DNA of 64,000 nt from an endosymbiont of unidentified scaly snail isolate Monju (GTDB lineage Bacteria > Pseudomonadota > Gammaproteobacteria > Chromatiales > Chromatiaceae), in contig NZ_AP012978.1 in NCBI RefSeq assembly GCF_000801295.1, forward strand, positions 2,215,001 through 2,279,000. Direction: 5' to 3'. Numbering within the stretch: the first letter of the stretch is position 1; each line of letters opens with the position of its first letter. The notes under the pieces are model-generated. The model was not told where the DNA came from. It did no database searches and saw only the letters and a list, made by a program, of their open reading frames with translations. This document shows, piece after piece, positions 36,516-48,026 of this stretch. Both the position numbers and the translations under genes were made by a program.

Positions 36516-38723
36516 TTACAGGCCATCCACCGGGTCCACGTCCAGACTCCAGCGCACACGACGCGCCTCGGGCAGGGCGCGAGCGATGCTCAGCAGGCGA
36601 TCGAGCAGCGGGTGCAAGGCCTCGCGGCGGCTCGCCTGCACCAGCAAGTGTGCCCGGTAGCGTCCCTGCCGACGCTGCATGGGGGCAGGCACAGGCCCCC
36701 ACAGTTCGACGCCTTCGGGCAGCTCGCCGGCGAGCGCGTCGGCCAGTCCTTGCAGGAAGGCCTGGGGACGCTCGGCCTGTGTCGCCTCGGCACGCAGCAG
36801 GGCCTGATGGCTGAAAGGCGGCCAGCCGGCCTCGGCGCGCTCGCGCAGGGCGGCACGGGCAAACCCCTCGTAGCCCTCGCGCACCAGGACCTGCAACAGG
36901 GGATGCTCGGGATAACGGGTCTGGATCAACACTCGTCCGGGCTTCTCGCCGCGCCCCGCGCGACCGGCCACCTGCACCAGCAGCTGAGCCATGCGCTCGG
37001 GAGCGCGGAAATCGGCACTGAACAGACCACCATCGGCGTCCACCACCCCGACCAGGGTCACATCGGGGAAGTGATGCCCCTTGGCCAGCATCTGGGTACC
37101 GACCAGCAGCGCCGCCCCGGCAGCATGTACCTGTGCCAGCAGGCGGTCGAGGCTGCCCTTGCGCGCCGTGGCGTCGCGGTCGATGCGGATCAGCGGGACA
37201 TCGGGAAACTCGGCAGCCAGCAGCTGTTCGATGCGCTCGGTGCCCTGGCCGAGCGGGCGCAGTTCGGGGCTGCCGCATGCCGGGCACTGCGCGGGCACGC
37301 GCCGCTGCGAGCCACAATGATGGCACCACAGCAACCCGTGACCGCGATGCACGGTCTGGCGCGCATCGCAGCGTGGACAGTCCGACACCCAGCCGCAGGC
37401 GTGGCAGGCCAGCACCGGCGCATAACCGCGACGGTTGAGAAACACCATCACCTGTTCTCCCGCAGCCAGGGTCTGGCCGATCTCGCGCAGCAGCGGATCG
37501 CTCAGACCGGAACGCAGGGGCTGGTCACGGATGTCGAGCAGGCGGACCTCCGGCGGCTGTGCCCCACCGGCGCGCTGGCGCAGCCACAGGCGCCGATAAC
37601 GACCCAGTTCGACATTGCGCAGCGACTCGAAGCTGGGCGTGGCCGAACCGAGCACCACCGGACAGCCGGCACGCCGGGCGCGGATCACCGCCAGATCGCG
37701 CGCCGAGTAACGAAAGCCTTCCTGTTGCTTGAACGAGGTGTCGTGCTCCTCGTCCACGATCACCAGCCCGAGGCGGTCGATCGGGTAGAGCACGGTCGAG
37801 CGGGTGCCCAGCACCACGCGGTCACGCCCCAGGCGCACACGCTGCCAGGCCAGTTCACGCTCGCTGTCGTTGAGCCCCGAGTGCAGCAAGGCCACGCCCC
37901 CGCCCAGGCGCTCGGCAAAGCGGCGGGCCAGTTGCGGGGTCAGCGCGATCTCGGGCACCAGCACCAGCACCGAGTCACCGCGAGCCAGCACCTGTTCGGC
38001 GAGCCGCAGGTAGACCTCGGTCTTGCCGCTACCGGTCACACCCTGCAACAGAAAGGCCGCAAACCCACCCAGCGCCTCGCTCACCGCCTGTACCGCCGCC
38101 GCCTGCTCGGCATGGAGTACCGGCAACGGCGAGCCGGGGACCGGCGTCTCCGCATCCACCTCCCCGAGCTCGCATTCGACGATCAGCCCCTTGGCGAGCA
38201 AGCGCCGGATCACCGCGCCCGCATCGCCACCCTGAACACGCAGCTCGGCCCGCAACTGGCGCCGCCCCGGTGCGGCGGCCAGGCGCTCGATCAGTTCGCG
38301 CTGGCGCGGCGCGCGTGCCACCTGAGCCAGGGCCTCGGCCGGGCCGACTGCCAGCGCATAACCCGGGGCTCGCAGGGGCAGGGGCTCGGCGCGCTTGCGC
38401 AGGCGCAGGGGCAAGGCGCTGGCGAACACCTCGCCGATCCCGTGGTGGTAGTAGGCGGCCACCCAGGCCAGGAAATCCCGGTGCACATCATCCAGCAGGG
38501 GGGCCGAATCGAGCAGACGACAGGCCGGGCGCAGACGCTCGGGCGGCACCGGGCTGTCGTTGACCCGTTCGACCAGCACGCCGATGCGCCGCGACGGCCC
38601 GAACGGGACCTCGACCCGCATGCCAGGCTCGCAGTCCTCGGCCATCACGCCGGGCGGCGGCAAGTAGTCGAACAAGCCGTGTACCGGCACGGGCAGGGCG
38701 ATGCGCAACAGGGGGGAGACCAT
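36516..38723 (-). CDS. priA: Primosomal replication restart helicase PriA
   Basis: Superfamily 2 3'-5' helicase reloading the replisome at abandoned forks (735 aa). The N-terminal 3'-DNA-binding domain starts LLRIALPVPVHGLFDYLPP. Walker A is GVTGSGKTEVY, motif II is VDEEHD, motif VI is QVAGRAGRG, and the zinc-binding cysteines appear in CHACGWVSDCPRCD, CHHCG and CPACG. ATG 38723 matches the conserved N-terminus; the longer frame is less likely. A DnaA box lies ~95 nt upstream. Confidence 0.96.
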   Translation of the reverse strand: MVSPLLRIALPVPVHGLFDYLPPPGVMAEDCEPGMRVEVPFGPSRRIGVLVERVNDSPVPPERLRPACRLLDSAPLLDDVHRDFLAWVAAYYHHGIGEVFASALPLRLRKRAEPLPLRAPGYALAVGPAEALAQVARAPRQRELIERLAAAPGRRQLRAELRVQGGDAGAVIRRLLAKGLIVECELGEVDAETPVPGSPLPVLHAEQAAAVQAVSEALGGFAAFLLQGVTGSGKTEVYLRLAEQVLARGDSVLVLVPEIALTPQLARRFAERLGGGVALLHSGLNDSERELAWQRVRLGRDRVVLGTRSTVLYPIDRLGLVIVDEEHDTSFKQQEGFRYSARDLAVIRARRAGCPVVLGSATPSFESLRNVELGRYRRLWLRQRAGGAQPPEVRLLDIRDQPLRSGLSDPLLREIGQTLAAGEQVMVFLNRRGYAPVLACHACGWVSDCPRCDARQTVHRGHGLLWCHHCGSQRRVPAQCPACGSPELRPLGQGTERIEQLLAAEFPDVPLIRIDRDATARKGSLDRLLAQVHAAGAALLVGTQMLAKGHHFPDVTLVGVVDADGGLFSADFRAPERMAQLLVQVAGRAGRGEKPGRVLIQTRYPEHPLLQVLVREGYEGFARAALRERAEAGWPPFSHQALLRAEATQAERPQAFLQGLADALAGELPEGVELWGPVPAPMQRRQGRYRAHLLVQASRREALHPLLDRLLSIARALPEARRVRWSLDVDPVDGL

Positions 38724-38814
38724 GGCGGCATTGTATGGGAAGCCCTGCGGGATTTCCCTGCTCCCTTCGGGTTCTTCCTGTAAAACAAGCACTTGCCAAA
38801 CAATCCACAGAACC

Positions 38815-38823
38815 TGTGGATAA
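38815..38823 (-). promoter_or_regulatory. DnaA box
   Basis: TGTGGATAA on the plus strand reads TTATCCACA on the minus strand, a perfect DnaA box. A 7/9 match (CAATCCACA) in opposite orientation is at 38801-38809, forming the CCACAG-AAC-CTGTGG dyad. It lies upstream of priA. A lone pair is not an origin. Confidence 0.5.
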
Positions 38824-39039
38824 CTCTATGGAGGAAGGCTGCGTATCCGGCGGCACGCCAGCAGCCAGCGCAGGGCCATTGGATTGGACAGAAATTGACC
38901 AGCCTTGGTCGACTCTAAAAATCAACAACTTAACGAACAACCTGACCCGCGGCAGCCGTCAACCAGCACAACCGGCCGCCATCCCGTCCCCCATCGGGCC
39001 TTGTGCATAAGTGGCTTGACACGAGGCGATTTCTCCTGC

Positions 39040-39260
39040 CCCCCCTGTCCGTCGAGAGTGGGAGAACACCAGAAAACACCACAAGGAGCACAGAGACTCA
39101 TTACGATTGTGACCCAGGGCGTTTCGAGGTCGCAGGGATAAACCGCAAAGGACGCAAAGGCGAAAGCAAAGGAGGCGGTCCGACCCGTGCCCACAACGTC
39201 CAACGAGAAAAACCGCCTCTTCGTGGCCTTCTTGTGCTTCGTGGTGATCATCGGCAACGT
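39040..39260. repeat. Degenerate short-period intergenic repeat
   Basis: Contains ACCGCAAAGGACGCAAAGG-type units (39139-39170) with ~9-nt period, CACCACAAGGAGCACAGAG (39078-39096), and an inverted counterpart CTTCGTGGCCTTCTTGTGC then CTTCGTGGTGATC (39221-39246). The two halves could fold back on each other. Similar ACCACGAAGGACACAAAG-like blocks occur between genes in many bacteria. Confidence 0.55.
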
Positions 39261-39386
39261 TCCATCCTTCAGCCATATCCCGCAAGCCCCCTGTCAACCG
39301 GGTTCGAGGTGGCACGTTGTACTGTCTGAAGCCCAACTGGGAGCACAAGAGCCGACATGCCATCATGTGCCGTCAGTCACCATTGG

Positions 39387-39956
39387 ATGAGCCCGATCGT
39401 GAGCAATGCCCCCGTGGCCAGCCCCCGTTACCGGGATCTGGACGCCTTTCTCGGCGAGGTCGAACGCCGCGCCTTCGTGATGGCCGAACTGGCCACGCGC
39501 GACCCCGACGAGGCGCTCGACCTGGTACAAGACGCCATGCTCGCCTTCGTCAAGCGCTATTCCGGCAAGCCGCAGGCGGAATGGGCGCCGTTGTTCCACC
39601 GCGTGCTGCAGAACCGTATCCGCGACTGGGCACCCCGACGCAAGGTACGCAGCCGCTGGACGGCCTGGCTGCAACGGGGAGAAGATGACGAGGCCGACCC
39701 GGTGCAACAGGCGCCGGACACCCGCCAGCGGCCGGTGGACGACCAGCTCGATGGCCTGGCAGCGGCGGAACGACTGCGCGAGGCGGTGGCCGATCTCCCC
39801 CTGCGCCAGCAACAGGCCTTCCTGCTGCGCATGTGGGAAGGTCTGGACATGCGCGAGACAGCGCGCGCCATGGGGTGTTCCGACGGCAGCGTGAAGACCC
39901 ATCTCTCACGCGCCATGAGCAGCCTGCGTGAGCGGCTGCAGGAGTTTCAGCCATGA
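39387..39956 (+). CDS. ECF-type RNA polymerase sigma factor
   Basis: A ~189-aa sigma-70 family protein. Region 2: DPDEALDLVQDAMLAFVKRY; region 4: LRQQQAFLLRMWEGLDMRETARAMGCSDGSVKTHLSRAMSSLRERL with its helix-turn-helix. The start is uncertain: ATG 39387, GTG 39399 (giving MSNAPVASPRYRDL) or ATG 39357. It overlaps the next gene by ATGA and heads a four-gene cassette with DUF3619-like, small secreted and DUF3106 proteins, a conserved arrangement in gammaproteobacteria whose regulon is not known to me. Confidence 0.9.
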   Translation: MSPIVSNAPVASPRYRDLDAFLGEVERRAFVMAELATRDPDEALDLVQDAMLAFVKRYSGKPQAEWAPLFHRVLQNRIRDWAPRRKVRSRWTAWLQRGEDDEADPVQQAPDTRQRPVDDQLDGLAAAERLREAVADLPLRQQQAFLLRMWEGLDMRETARAMGCSDGSVKTHLSRAMSSLRERLQEFQP

Positions 39957-40318
39957 ACGACCGATTGCAACGATCCCTGACCGAGGCCCTCGACGAACGC
40001 GCGCGCGATCTCGACGGCGCCACCCTGTCTCGCCTGCGACAGGCCCGTGTCCGTGCCATGGAGCAGGCGGTTCCCCGCTGGTCGCGTCACCGGGCCTTGC
40101 TGTGGAGCGGTGGTCTCGGCCTCGCTGGCGCCGCCCTGCTCGCCGTCCTGCTGCTGCCCGGCATGGACCGGCAGGGCACGCTGGACACGCCCCCGGCGGA
40201 CGAACTGATCGAGGTCGCCACTCTGGGCGTGGAACTGGAAGTCATCGAGGAACTCGAGTTCTACGAGTGGCTCAGCGCGCAGTCACTGGAAGACGAAAGG
40301 CCGGGAGGGGCGGCATGA
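39953..40318 (+). CDS. DUF3619-like membrane protein, possible anti-sigma factor
   Basis: A 121-aa protein with a cytoplasmic helical N-terminus (LTEALDERARDLDGATLSRLRQARVRAM), one transmembrane helix (LLWSGGLGLAGAALLAVLLLPG) and an acidic outer tail (IEVATLGVELEVIEELEFYEWL). The layout is that of DUF3619 proteins found next to sigma factor genes. An anti-sigma role is suggested by topology and by 4-nt overlaps with the sigma gene and the next gene; it is not proven. Confidence 0.75.
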   Translation: MNDRLQRSLTEALDERARDLDGATLSRLRQARVRAMEQAVPRWSRHRALLWSGGLGLAGAALLAVLLLPGMDRQGTLDTPPADELIEVATLGVELEVIEELEFYEWLSAQSLEDERPGGAA

Positions 40319-40548
40319 CCCGTCGTCTCCCGCTGCTGCTGGTCACACTGGGTACGGTAACGGCGCAGGCCGCGCCGCCGCCCGAGGACGACACCCTGCC
40401 CAGCATCGAATTGCTGGAGTACCTGGCCGACTTCGTCGAGGACGAGAAGGGGCGCCTGATCGACCCCCTGAGCCAGGCTGAAACAGAGGACGACGCACCG
40501 CGCAGCGTCAGCTACCGGGAATACCTGCAGAGGCAGACGGACCAATGA
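40315..40548 (+). CDS. Small exported acidic protein of the sigma-factor cassette
   Basis: A 77-aa protein with signal peptide (MTRRLPLLLVTLGTVTAQA) and an acidic remainder (DDTLPSIELLEYLADFVEDEKGRLIDPL) ending SVSYREYLQRQTDQ. GGGAGGGG precedes the ATG, which overlaps the previous stop (ATGA); its own stop overlaps the next start (ATGA). The LEYLADF segment resembles the LEFYEWL end of the preceding protein. Function unknown. Confidence 0.75.
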   Translation: MTRRLPLLLVTLGTVTAQAAPPPEDDTLPSIELLEYLADFVEDEKGRLIDPLSQAETEDDAPRSVSYREYLQRQTDQ

Positions 40549-41120
40549 AAACACGCATCTTGCCCATTCTGCTCCTTCTGTTGCCGGGATGGCTCCCGGC
40601 GCTGGCCACCGCTGCGCCGGACTGGGATCAGCTACCTCCCGAGCAGCAACGCATCCTGGGCGAACTGAAGCTCGCCGAGCGCTGGGACACGCTGCCCGAG
40701 GCGCGTCGCGAACGCTTGCTCAAGGGGCTGTCACACTGGCAGAAAATGACACCGGCGGAGCGCCGCATCGCACGCAAGAACCTCAAGCGCTGGCGCAAGC
40801 TGCCCCCGGAACGACGCAAGGCCCTGCGTCACCGGCTGCGCCGCTACCTGCAACTGCCGCCCGACAAGCGCCGCCTGGTGCGCGAACGGGCCCATCAGTT
40901 CCGCCAACTCCCGCCCGAGCGGCGCCGCCAACTGCGCGAACGCTGGCGACGGCTGTCCCCGGCAGAGCGGCGACATACCCGCGAGCGCCTGCTGCGCGGC
41001 GGACGGTCCTTTTCCCGTGGTCCCATGGGACGCCGGACGCTGATCCTGCCAGGACCGCAAAGGGAACTCATCGCAAGGAGACCGCCGACCACGTTCCGCC
41101 CCTGTCCGCCAAGTGCTTGA
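40545..41120 (+). CDS. DUF3106 family exported basic repeat protein
   Basis: A 191-aa protein with a signal peptide (LPILLLLLPGWLPALATAA) and a very basic helical region with ~17-residue repeats of the type (L/M)(P/T/S)P(E/D)(R/K)R..R...RW..: MTPAERR, LPPERRK, LPPDKRR, LPPERRR, LSPAERR. This is DUF3106. In periplasm such a cation-rich rod could bind acidic polymers, but no role is established. It closes the sigma-factor cassette. Confidence 0.85.
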   Translation: MKTRILPILLLLLPGWLPALATAAPDWDQLPPEQQRILGELKLAERWDTLPEARRERLLKGLSHWQKMTPAERRIARKNLKRWRKLPPERRKALRHRLRRYLQLPPDKRRLVRERAHQFRQLPPERRRQLRERWRRLSPAERRHTRERLLRGGRSFSRGPMGRRTLILPGPQRELIARRPPTTFRPCPPSA

Positions 41121-41174
41121 TCCCACACCGGGTTCTATGCCATAAACGGGCTAACTCGGTAAGAGGATCAAGCC

Positions 41175-41762
41175 GTGCCGGACCTGTCGCAACAGATACT
41201 GCGCACCGATGCCTCGGGCATGCCGCTGGAATGGATCGACTACCGTCAGGCAGTCAAGCTGCACGCCCTGGACATGGTGGCCTACACCCTGGGCTCGCCG
41301 ATCCTGACCATCCACGGCGGTATCAACGCCGGCACCCGGCAACGCAGCCGGCTGCAACTGCACTCCATCGTCGCCACCCACGGCAACCAGCAGTCGCTCT
41401 ACCGGCTCGACCGCGGCTATGCCCCGCCGCTGTGCAACGACACCCTGTTCCGGCGCGACGCCCACCTGTGCCTGTACTGCGGCGAGCGCTTCTCGCGGCG
41501 TGAGCTCTCGCGCGATCACGTCACCCCGATCAGCCGCGGCGGACAGGACACCTGGAACAATCTGGTCACCGCCTGCATCCGCTGCAACCTGCACAAGGCC
41601 GGGCGCACCCCCGAGGAGGCCGGCATGCAGCTGCTGGCGATCCCCTTCACCCCGACACATGCCGAGTACATCTACCTGCAGGGGCGCAACATCCTGGCCG
41701 ACCAGATGGAGTTCCTCGCTGCGCATTTCCCGCGCACCAGCCCGCTGCGCGCACGGCTCTGA
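41175..41762 (+). CDS. HNH endonuclease family protein
   Basis: A 195-aa protein with the HNH core LCLYCGERFSRRELSRDHVTPISRGGQDTWNNLVTACIRCNLHKAG: metal-binding CxxC pairs (CLYC and CIRC), the catalytic DHV histidine and the central Asn. The N-terminal ~85 residues are family-specific (RQAVKLHALDMVAYTLG). It begins at a GTG with AGAGG 8 nt upstream and ends 2 nt before the kinase gene. It is a chromosomal housekeeping-like member rather than an obvious homing or restriction gene. Confidence 0.87.
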   Translation: MPDLSQQILRTDASGMPLEWIDYRQAVKLHALDMVAYTLGSPILTIHGGINAGTRQRSRLQLHSIVATHGNQQSLYRLDRGYAPPLCNDTLFRRDAHLCLYCGERFSRRELSRDHVTPISRGGQDTWNNLVTACIRCNLHKAGRTPEEAGMQLLAIPFTPTHAEYIYLQGRNILADQMEFLAAHFPRTSPLRARL

Positions 41763-41764
41763 AC

Positions 41765-42640
41765 ATGACCCTTTGGCAACACATCGCCGCACGCATCGGC
41801 GAGCTGAGCGGCCGCGACTTTCGCCCCGAGCCACCACGCCACCTCGGCGGCGGCTGCATCAACACCGCGCTGCGCCTGACCGACGGCGAGCAGCAATGGT
41901 TCGTCAAGACCAACAGCGCCGACCGCCTGGACATGTTCGAGGCCGAGGCCGAAGGTCTCGAGGCCATGGCGGACACCGGCACCATCCGGGTGCCGCGCCC
42001 GCTCGGCACCGGGACCCACGATGGCCAGAGCTACATCATCATGGAGTACATCGCGTCGGGCGGCGCGGGCAGCCGGGGGCAGGCGCTGGCCGGCGAACAG
42101 CTGGCCGCCATGCACCGACACACCACCGAGCGCTTCGGCTGGCACCGTGACAACACCATCGGCGCCACCCACCAGCCCAATGCCAGGCACGCAGACTGGA
42201 TCGACTTCTGGCGCGAGCAGCGCCTGGGCTTCCAGCTGGAGTTGGCCGGTCACAACGGCTTTCCCAACCTGGCACGCCGCGGCGAGCAGCTGCTGGAGCG
42301 CTTCCCGGCGCTGATCGACCACGATCCGCAGCCCTCGCTGCTGCACGGCGATCTGTGGGGCGGCAACATCACTTTCGACACGGACGGCCAGCCGGTGATC
42401 TTCGACCCGGCGGTCTACTACGGCGACCGCGAGGCGGAACTGGCCATGACCGAGCTGTTCGGCGGCTTTGGTCGCGACTTCTACGCCGCCTACGACGCCG
42501 CCTGGCCGCTGGACCGGGGCTATGCCACGCGCAAGACCCTCTACAACCTCTACCACATCCTCAACCATGCCAACCTGTTCGGTGGCGGCTATGCCAGCCA
42601 GGCACAGCGCATGATCGACCAGCTGCTGGCCAAATGCTGA
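41765..42640 (+). CDS. Fructosamine kinase family protein
   Basis: Aminoglycoside-phosphotransferase-fold kinase (291 aa) of the fructosamine-3-kinase/ribulosamine-kinase family, which removes glycation adducts. Motifs: GGCINTALRL (nucleotide loop), WFVKTN (Lys), YIIMEYI, catalytic HGDLWGGN and metal-binding IFDPAVYYGDREAELAMTELFGGF. It lies 2 nt after the HNH gene and 1 nt before the next start, indicating an operon. Confidence 0.92.
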   Translation: MTLWQHIAARIGELSGRDFRPEPPRHLGGGCINTALRLTDGEQQWFVKTNSADRLDMFEAEAEGLEAMADTGTIRVPRPLGTGTHDGQSYIIMEYIASGGAGSRGQALAGEQLAAMHRHTTERFGWHRDNTIGATHQPNARHADWIDFWREQRLGFQLELAGHNGFPNLARRGEQLLERFPALIDHDPQPSLLHGDLWGGNITFDTDGQPVIFDPAVYYGDREAELAMTELFGGFGRDFYAAYDAAWPLDRGYATRKTLYNLYHILNHANLFGGGYASQAQRMIDQLLAKC

Positions 42641-42641
42641 G

Positions 42642-43237
42642 ATGTCCGGATTGGAGGCCCTGCTGGCCGAGATCCGCGCCTGCCGACACTGTGCCGAGGC
42701 CCTGCCGCACCCGCCGCGCCCGGTGATCCACGCCCATCGTGAGGCGCGCATCCTGGTGGTTGGCCAGGCCCCGGGCCGTCGCGTGCACGAGACCGGCATT
42801 TCTTTCAACGACCCCAGCGGCGACCGCCTGCGCGAGTGGATGGGCGCCGATCGCGAGACCTTCTACGACGTCACCCGCATCGCCCTGGTGCCCATGGGCT
42901 TCTGCTACCCGGGAACCGGCCGCGGCGGCGACCTGCCGCCCCGCCCGGAATGCGCTGCGACCTGGCGCGAGGCCGTGCTGGCCGAGCTGCAACGGGTCGA
43001 GCTGACCCTGCTGGTGGGACGCCATGCCATCGCCTGGCACCTGTACCGTGACCGACGCATGCCGCCGGTGGGCGAGGTGGTGGCCGACTGGCGACGCCAC
43101 TGGCCGGGGGGATACTGCCCATGCCGCACCCCAGCCCGCGCAACCACCGCTGGCTGCGCGAGCGGCCCTGGTTCGAGCGTGAGGTGGTGCCCGCGCTGCG
43201 CGAGCGGGTGTCGGCAATCCTTTCACAGGCCGATTGA
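42642..43237 (+). pseudogene. Uracil-DNA glycosylase superfamily protein, frameshifted near the C-terminus
   Basis: The frame from 42642 encodes the family N-terminus (CRHCAEALPHPPRPV, ILVVGQAPGRRVHETGISFNDPSGDRLREWMG) and core up to DWRRHWPGG. At the G6 run 43106-43111 the conserved C-terminus (PMPHPSPRNHRWL, RPWFEREVVPALRERV) continues in another frame to the stop at 43235-43237. Adding one G restores it. HPSPRN is the catalytic-side motif of the family, so the product as read would be inactive. A sequencing error in the homopolymer is a serious alternative; then this is an intact ~198-aa gene. Confidence 0.8.
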
Positions 43238-43255
43238 GGCGCGGACGATCCTTCG

Positions 43256-43280
43256 TTCGCGGCGGGGACGCCGCTCCCAC
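43256..43280. repeat. REP-like B unit
   Basis: TTCGCGGCGGGGACGCCGCTCCCAC, the same palindromic unit as near 19.7 and 29.9 kb, between the glycosylase-like gene and merR. Confidence 0.75.
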
Positions 43281-43339
43281 GGAATGGCCCACCTCACCAG
43301 CTGGTCCCGCCAGCGGCTTCTACCGGGACAGCTGGCCGC

Positions 43340-43744
43340 TCAACCGCCAAGCAGGTCGTCGATCAAGGGGCAATGTCCAGCCGCGCCGGATGCCGTCTCG
43401 CAGCGGCGGGTCAGGGTCTCGAGACTACCTGCCAACCGTTGCAGATCGGCGATGCGCTCGCGGACCCCGGCCAGATGCGCCAGCGCCACGTTCTTGACCT
43501 CCTGGCAACTGCCGCCGCCGTCGGCCAGCGCCAGCAGCTCGCGCACTTCGTCCAGGGTGAACCCCAGTTCCCGCGCCCGGCGGATGAAGACCAGGCGGCG
43601 CAAGGCCGGCTCCCGGTATTGCCGGTGATCGCCAGCGCTGCGCGCCGGTGCGGCCAGCAAGCCGATCTTCTCGTAGTAGCGGATGGTCTCCACCTTGACC
43701 CCGGTGCGCCGAGCCAGGGCGCCGATGCTCAAGCAATACGACAT
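43340..43744 (-). CDS. merR: MerR-type mercury-responsive regulator
   Basis: A 134-aa MerR family activator/repressor. The winged helix-turn-helix is at the N-terminus (IGALARRTGVKVETIRYYEKIGLL), followed by the dimerisation helix. Three cysteines, C80 (GGSCQEV), C115 (TRRCETA) and C125 (GHCPLI), match the spacing of the Hg(II)-binding C82, C117 and C126 of Tn501 MerR. It diverges from the merC-like/merA genes across a 19-bp-spacer promoter, the classic MerR architecture. Confidence 0.9.
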   Translation of the reverse strand: MSYCLSIGALARRTGVKVETIRYYEKIGLLAAPARSAGDHRQYREPALRRLVFIRRARELGFTLDEVRELLALADGGGSCQEVKNVALAHLAGVRERIADLQRLAGSLETLTRRCETASGAAGHCPLIDDLLGG

Positions 43745-43755
43745 GATAAAGGCCC

Positions 43756-43786
43756 TTGAAGCTATAGTAACTACAGGTTCTAGACT
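43756..43786 (+). promoter_or_regulatory. MerR-type promoter/operator
   Basis: TTGAAG (43756-43761), a 19-bp spacer and TAGACT (43781-43786). The spacer contains the imperfect dyad CTATAGT-A-ACTACAG, where MerR would bind and untwist the DNA. It lies 12 nt upstream of the merR start codon and drives the merC-like/merA genes. Confidence 0.8.
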
Positions 43787-43817
43787 CCAGGGACCGATGA
43801 ATCAAGGAGAACGAACC

Positions 43818-45612
<1,795 letters not shown>

Positions 45613-45642
45613 CCCGGCACGCGCGCTGCCCGGGCCAGGCGC

Positions 45643-46104
45643 CTAGTCGCAGTATTGCACCATCTGCTCCCGGACCTGCTGCTGTTGCTGTCTGCGCTGC
45701 GCCTCGTCGAGATAGGATCGTGCACCGGATGCCCCACGCAAATAGATGGGCCCCGGGTGTTGCAACCAGCGCAGTCGCTCATCCAGCTGTCGGCAGATGC
45801 GCTGCCGTTCCACCTGGCGGCGCGCCTGTTCACGCGCGCGTTCACGACGGTACTGGCGATCACGCTCGAAGGCCTCGAGCTGGCGGCGCTGACGCTCATG
45901 CAGCGACGACGTATCGGACGGTCGCCCGCCCTGCGACGATCCCTTCCCGCGCAACTCGATCGCTTCGGCGCCCTGTGGCGGCGGATAGCTGCTGAAATGC
46001 ACCTGGCCGTCGGCATCGGTCCAACGATAGACAGTTGCGGCGCCCACACCCTGCGTACAGAGGAACAGGAGCCAGATCCATCGGTGTCGCGAGGTCTTCA
46101 TCAT
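45643..46104 (-). CDS. DUF4124 domain-containing exported protein
   Basis: A ~153-aa protein with signal peptide (RWIWLLFLCTQGVGA) and the DUF4124 block ATVYRWTDADGQVHFSSYPPPQGAEAIEL, followed by a long Arg/Gln-rich charged coil (ERQRRQLEAFERDRQYRRER) and a C-terminal RSYLDEAQRRQQQQQVREQM. Function unknown; DUF4124 proteins are periplasmic. Three in-frame ATGs (46116, 46104, 46101) are possible; 46104 has GGAAAAG at reasonable spacing. Confidence 0.82.
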   Translation of the reverse strand: MMKTSRHRWIWLLFLCTQGVGAATVYRWTDADGQVHFSSYPPPQGAEAIELRGKGSSQGGRPSDTSSLHERQRRQLEAFERDRQYRRERAREQARRQVERQRICRQLDERLRWLQHPGPIYLRGASGARSYLDEAQRRQQQQQVREQMVQYCD

Positions 46105-46122
46105 TGTCTTTTCCATTGTGCC

Positions 46123-46153
46123 CGGCCACTCGGCGCGGGGACGGGCCTCCTAC
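46123..46153. repeat. REP-like A unit
   Basis: CGGCGCGGGGACGGGCCTCCTAC resembles the A units at 19.7 kb. It lies upstream of the DUF4124 gene. Confidence 0.6.
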
Positions 46154-46239
46154 TGGCAGGAGAATATCCCCCAAGATGTTACCCAGAGAAACACGGACAA
46201 GCCCTTCGGTGCATCCAGATTGCTCCCGGAAAACAAAAA

Positions 46240-46263
46240 GGGCAGAGGCCGAAGCCCCTGCCC
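46240..46263 (-). terminator. Rho-independent terminator after amtB
   Basis: On the minus strand GGGCAGGGGC-TTCG-GCCTCTGCCC (10-bp stem, one mismatch, UUCG tetraloop) is followed by TTTTTGTTTT, 29 nt past the amtB stop codon. Confidence 0.93.
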
Positions 46264-46291
46264 TTGCGGACGAAGGTCCAGGCGACAGCGA

Positions 46292-47590
<1,299 letters not shown>

Positions 47591-47613
47591 TGATAGCGTC
47601 CCCCAGTGCCTGA

Positions 47614-47998
<385 letters not shown>

Positions 47999-48026
47999 GT
48001 TTAGGATGCGGTTTGAGAAAAGTGCC

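Larger units (their letters stand above)
38724..39386. other. Long intergenic region between priA and the sigma factor gene
   Basis: About 660 nt with no gene that I can support. It holds a DnaA box within CCACAG/CTGTGG (38803-38819), AT-richer sequence with runs of AAC (38920-38945), and a block of degenerate ~9-nt-period repeats (39040-39260) described separately. Promoters for both divergent genes must lie here, but none is convincing. Confidence 0.6.

Noticed and set aside
36093-38783. Long plus-strand open frame opposite argS and priA
   Set aside because: Antisense of complete, motif-bearing genes; no ribosome-binding site and no recognisable domain.
38800-38960. Replication origin
   Set aside because: Only one perfect DnaA box and one partial; no box cluster, no AT-rich unwinding element of usual size, and dnaA/gidA/parAB are not adjacent.
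39295-39330. tRNA-like TpsiC sequence (GGTTCGAGGTGGC)
   Set aside because: No acceptor stem, D-arm or anticodon arm can be built around it.
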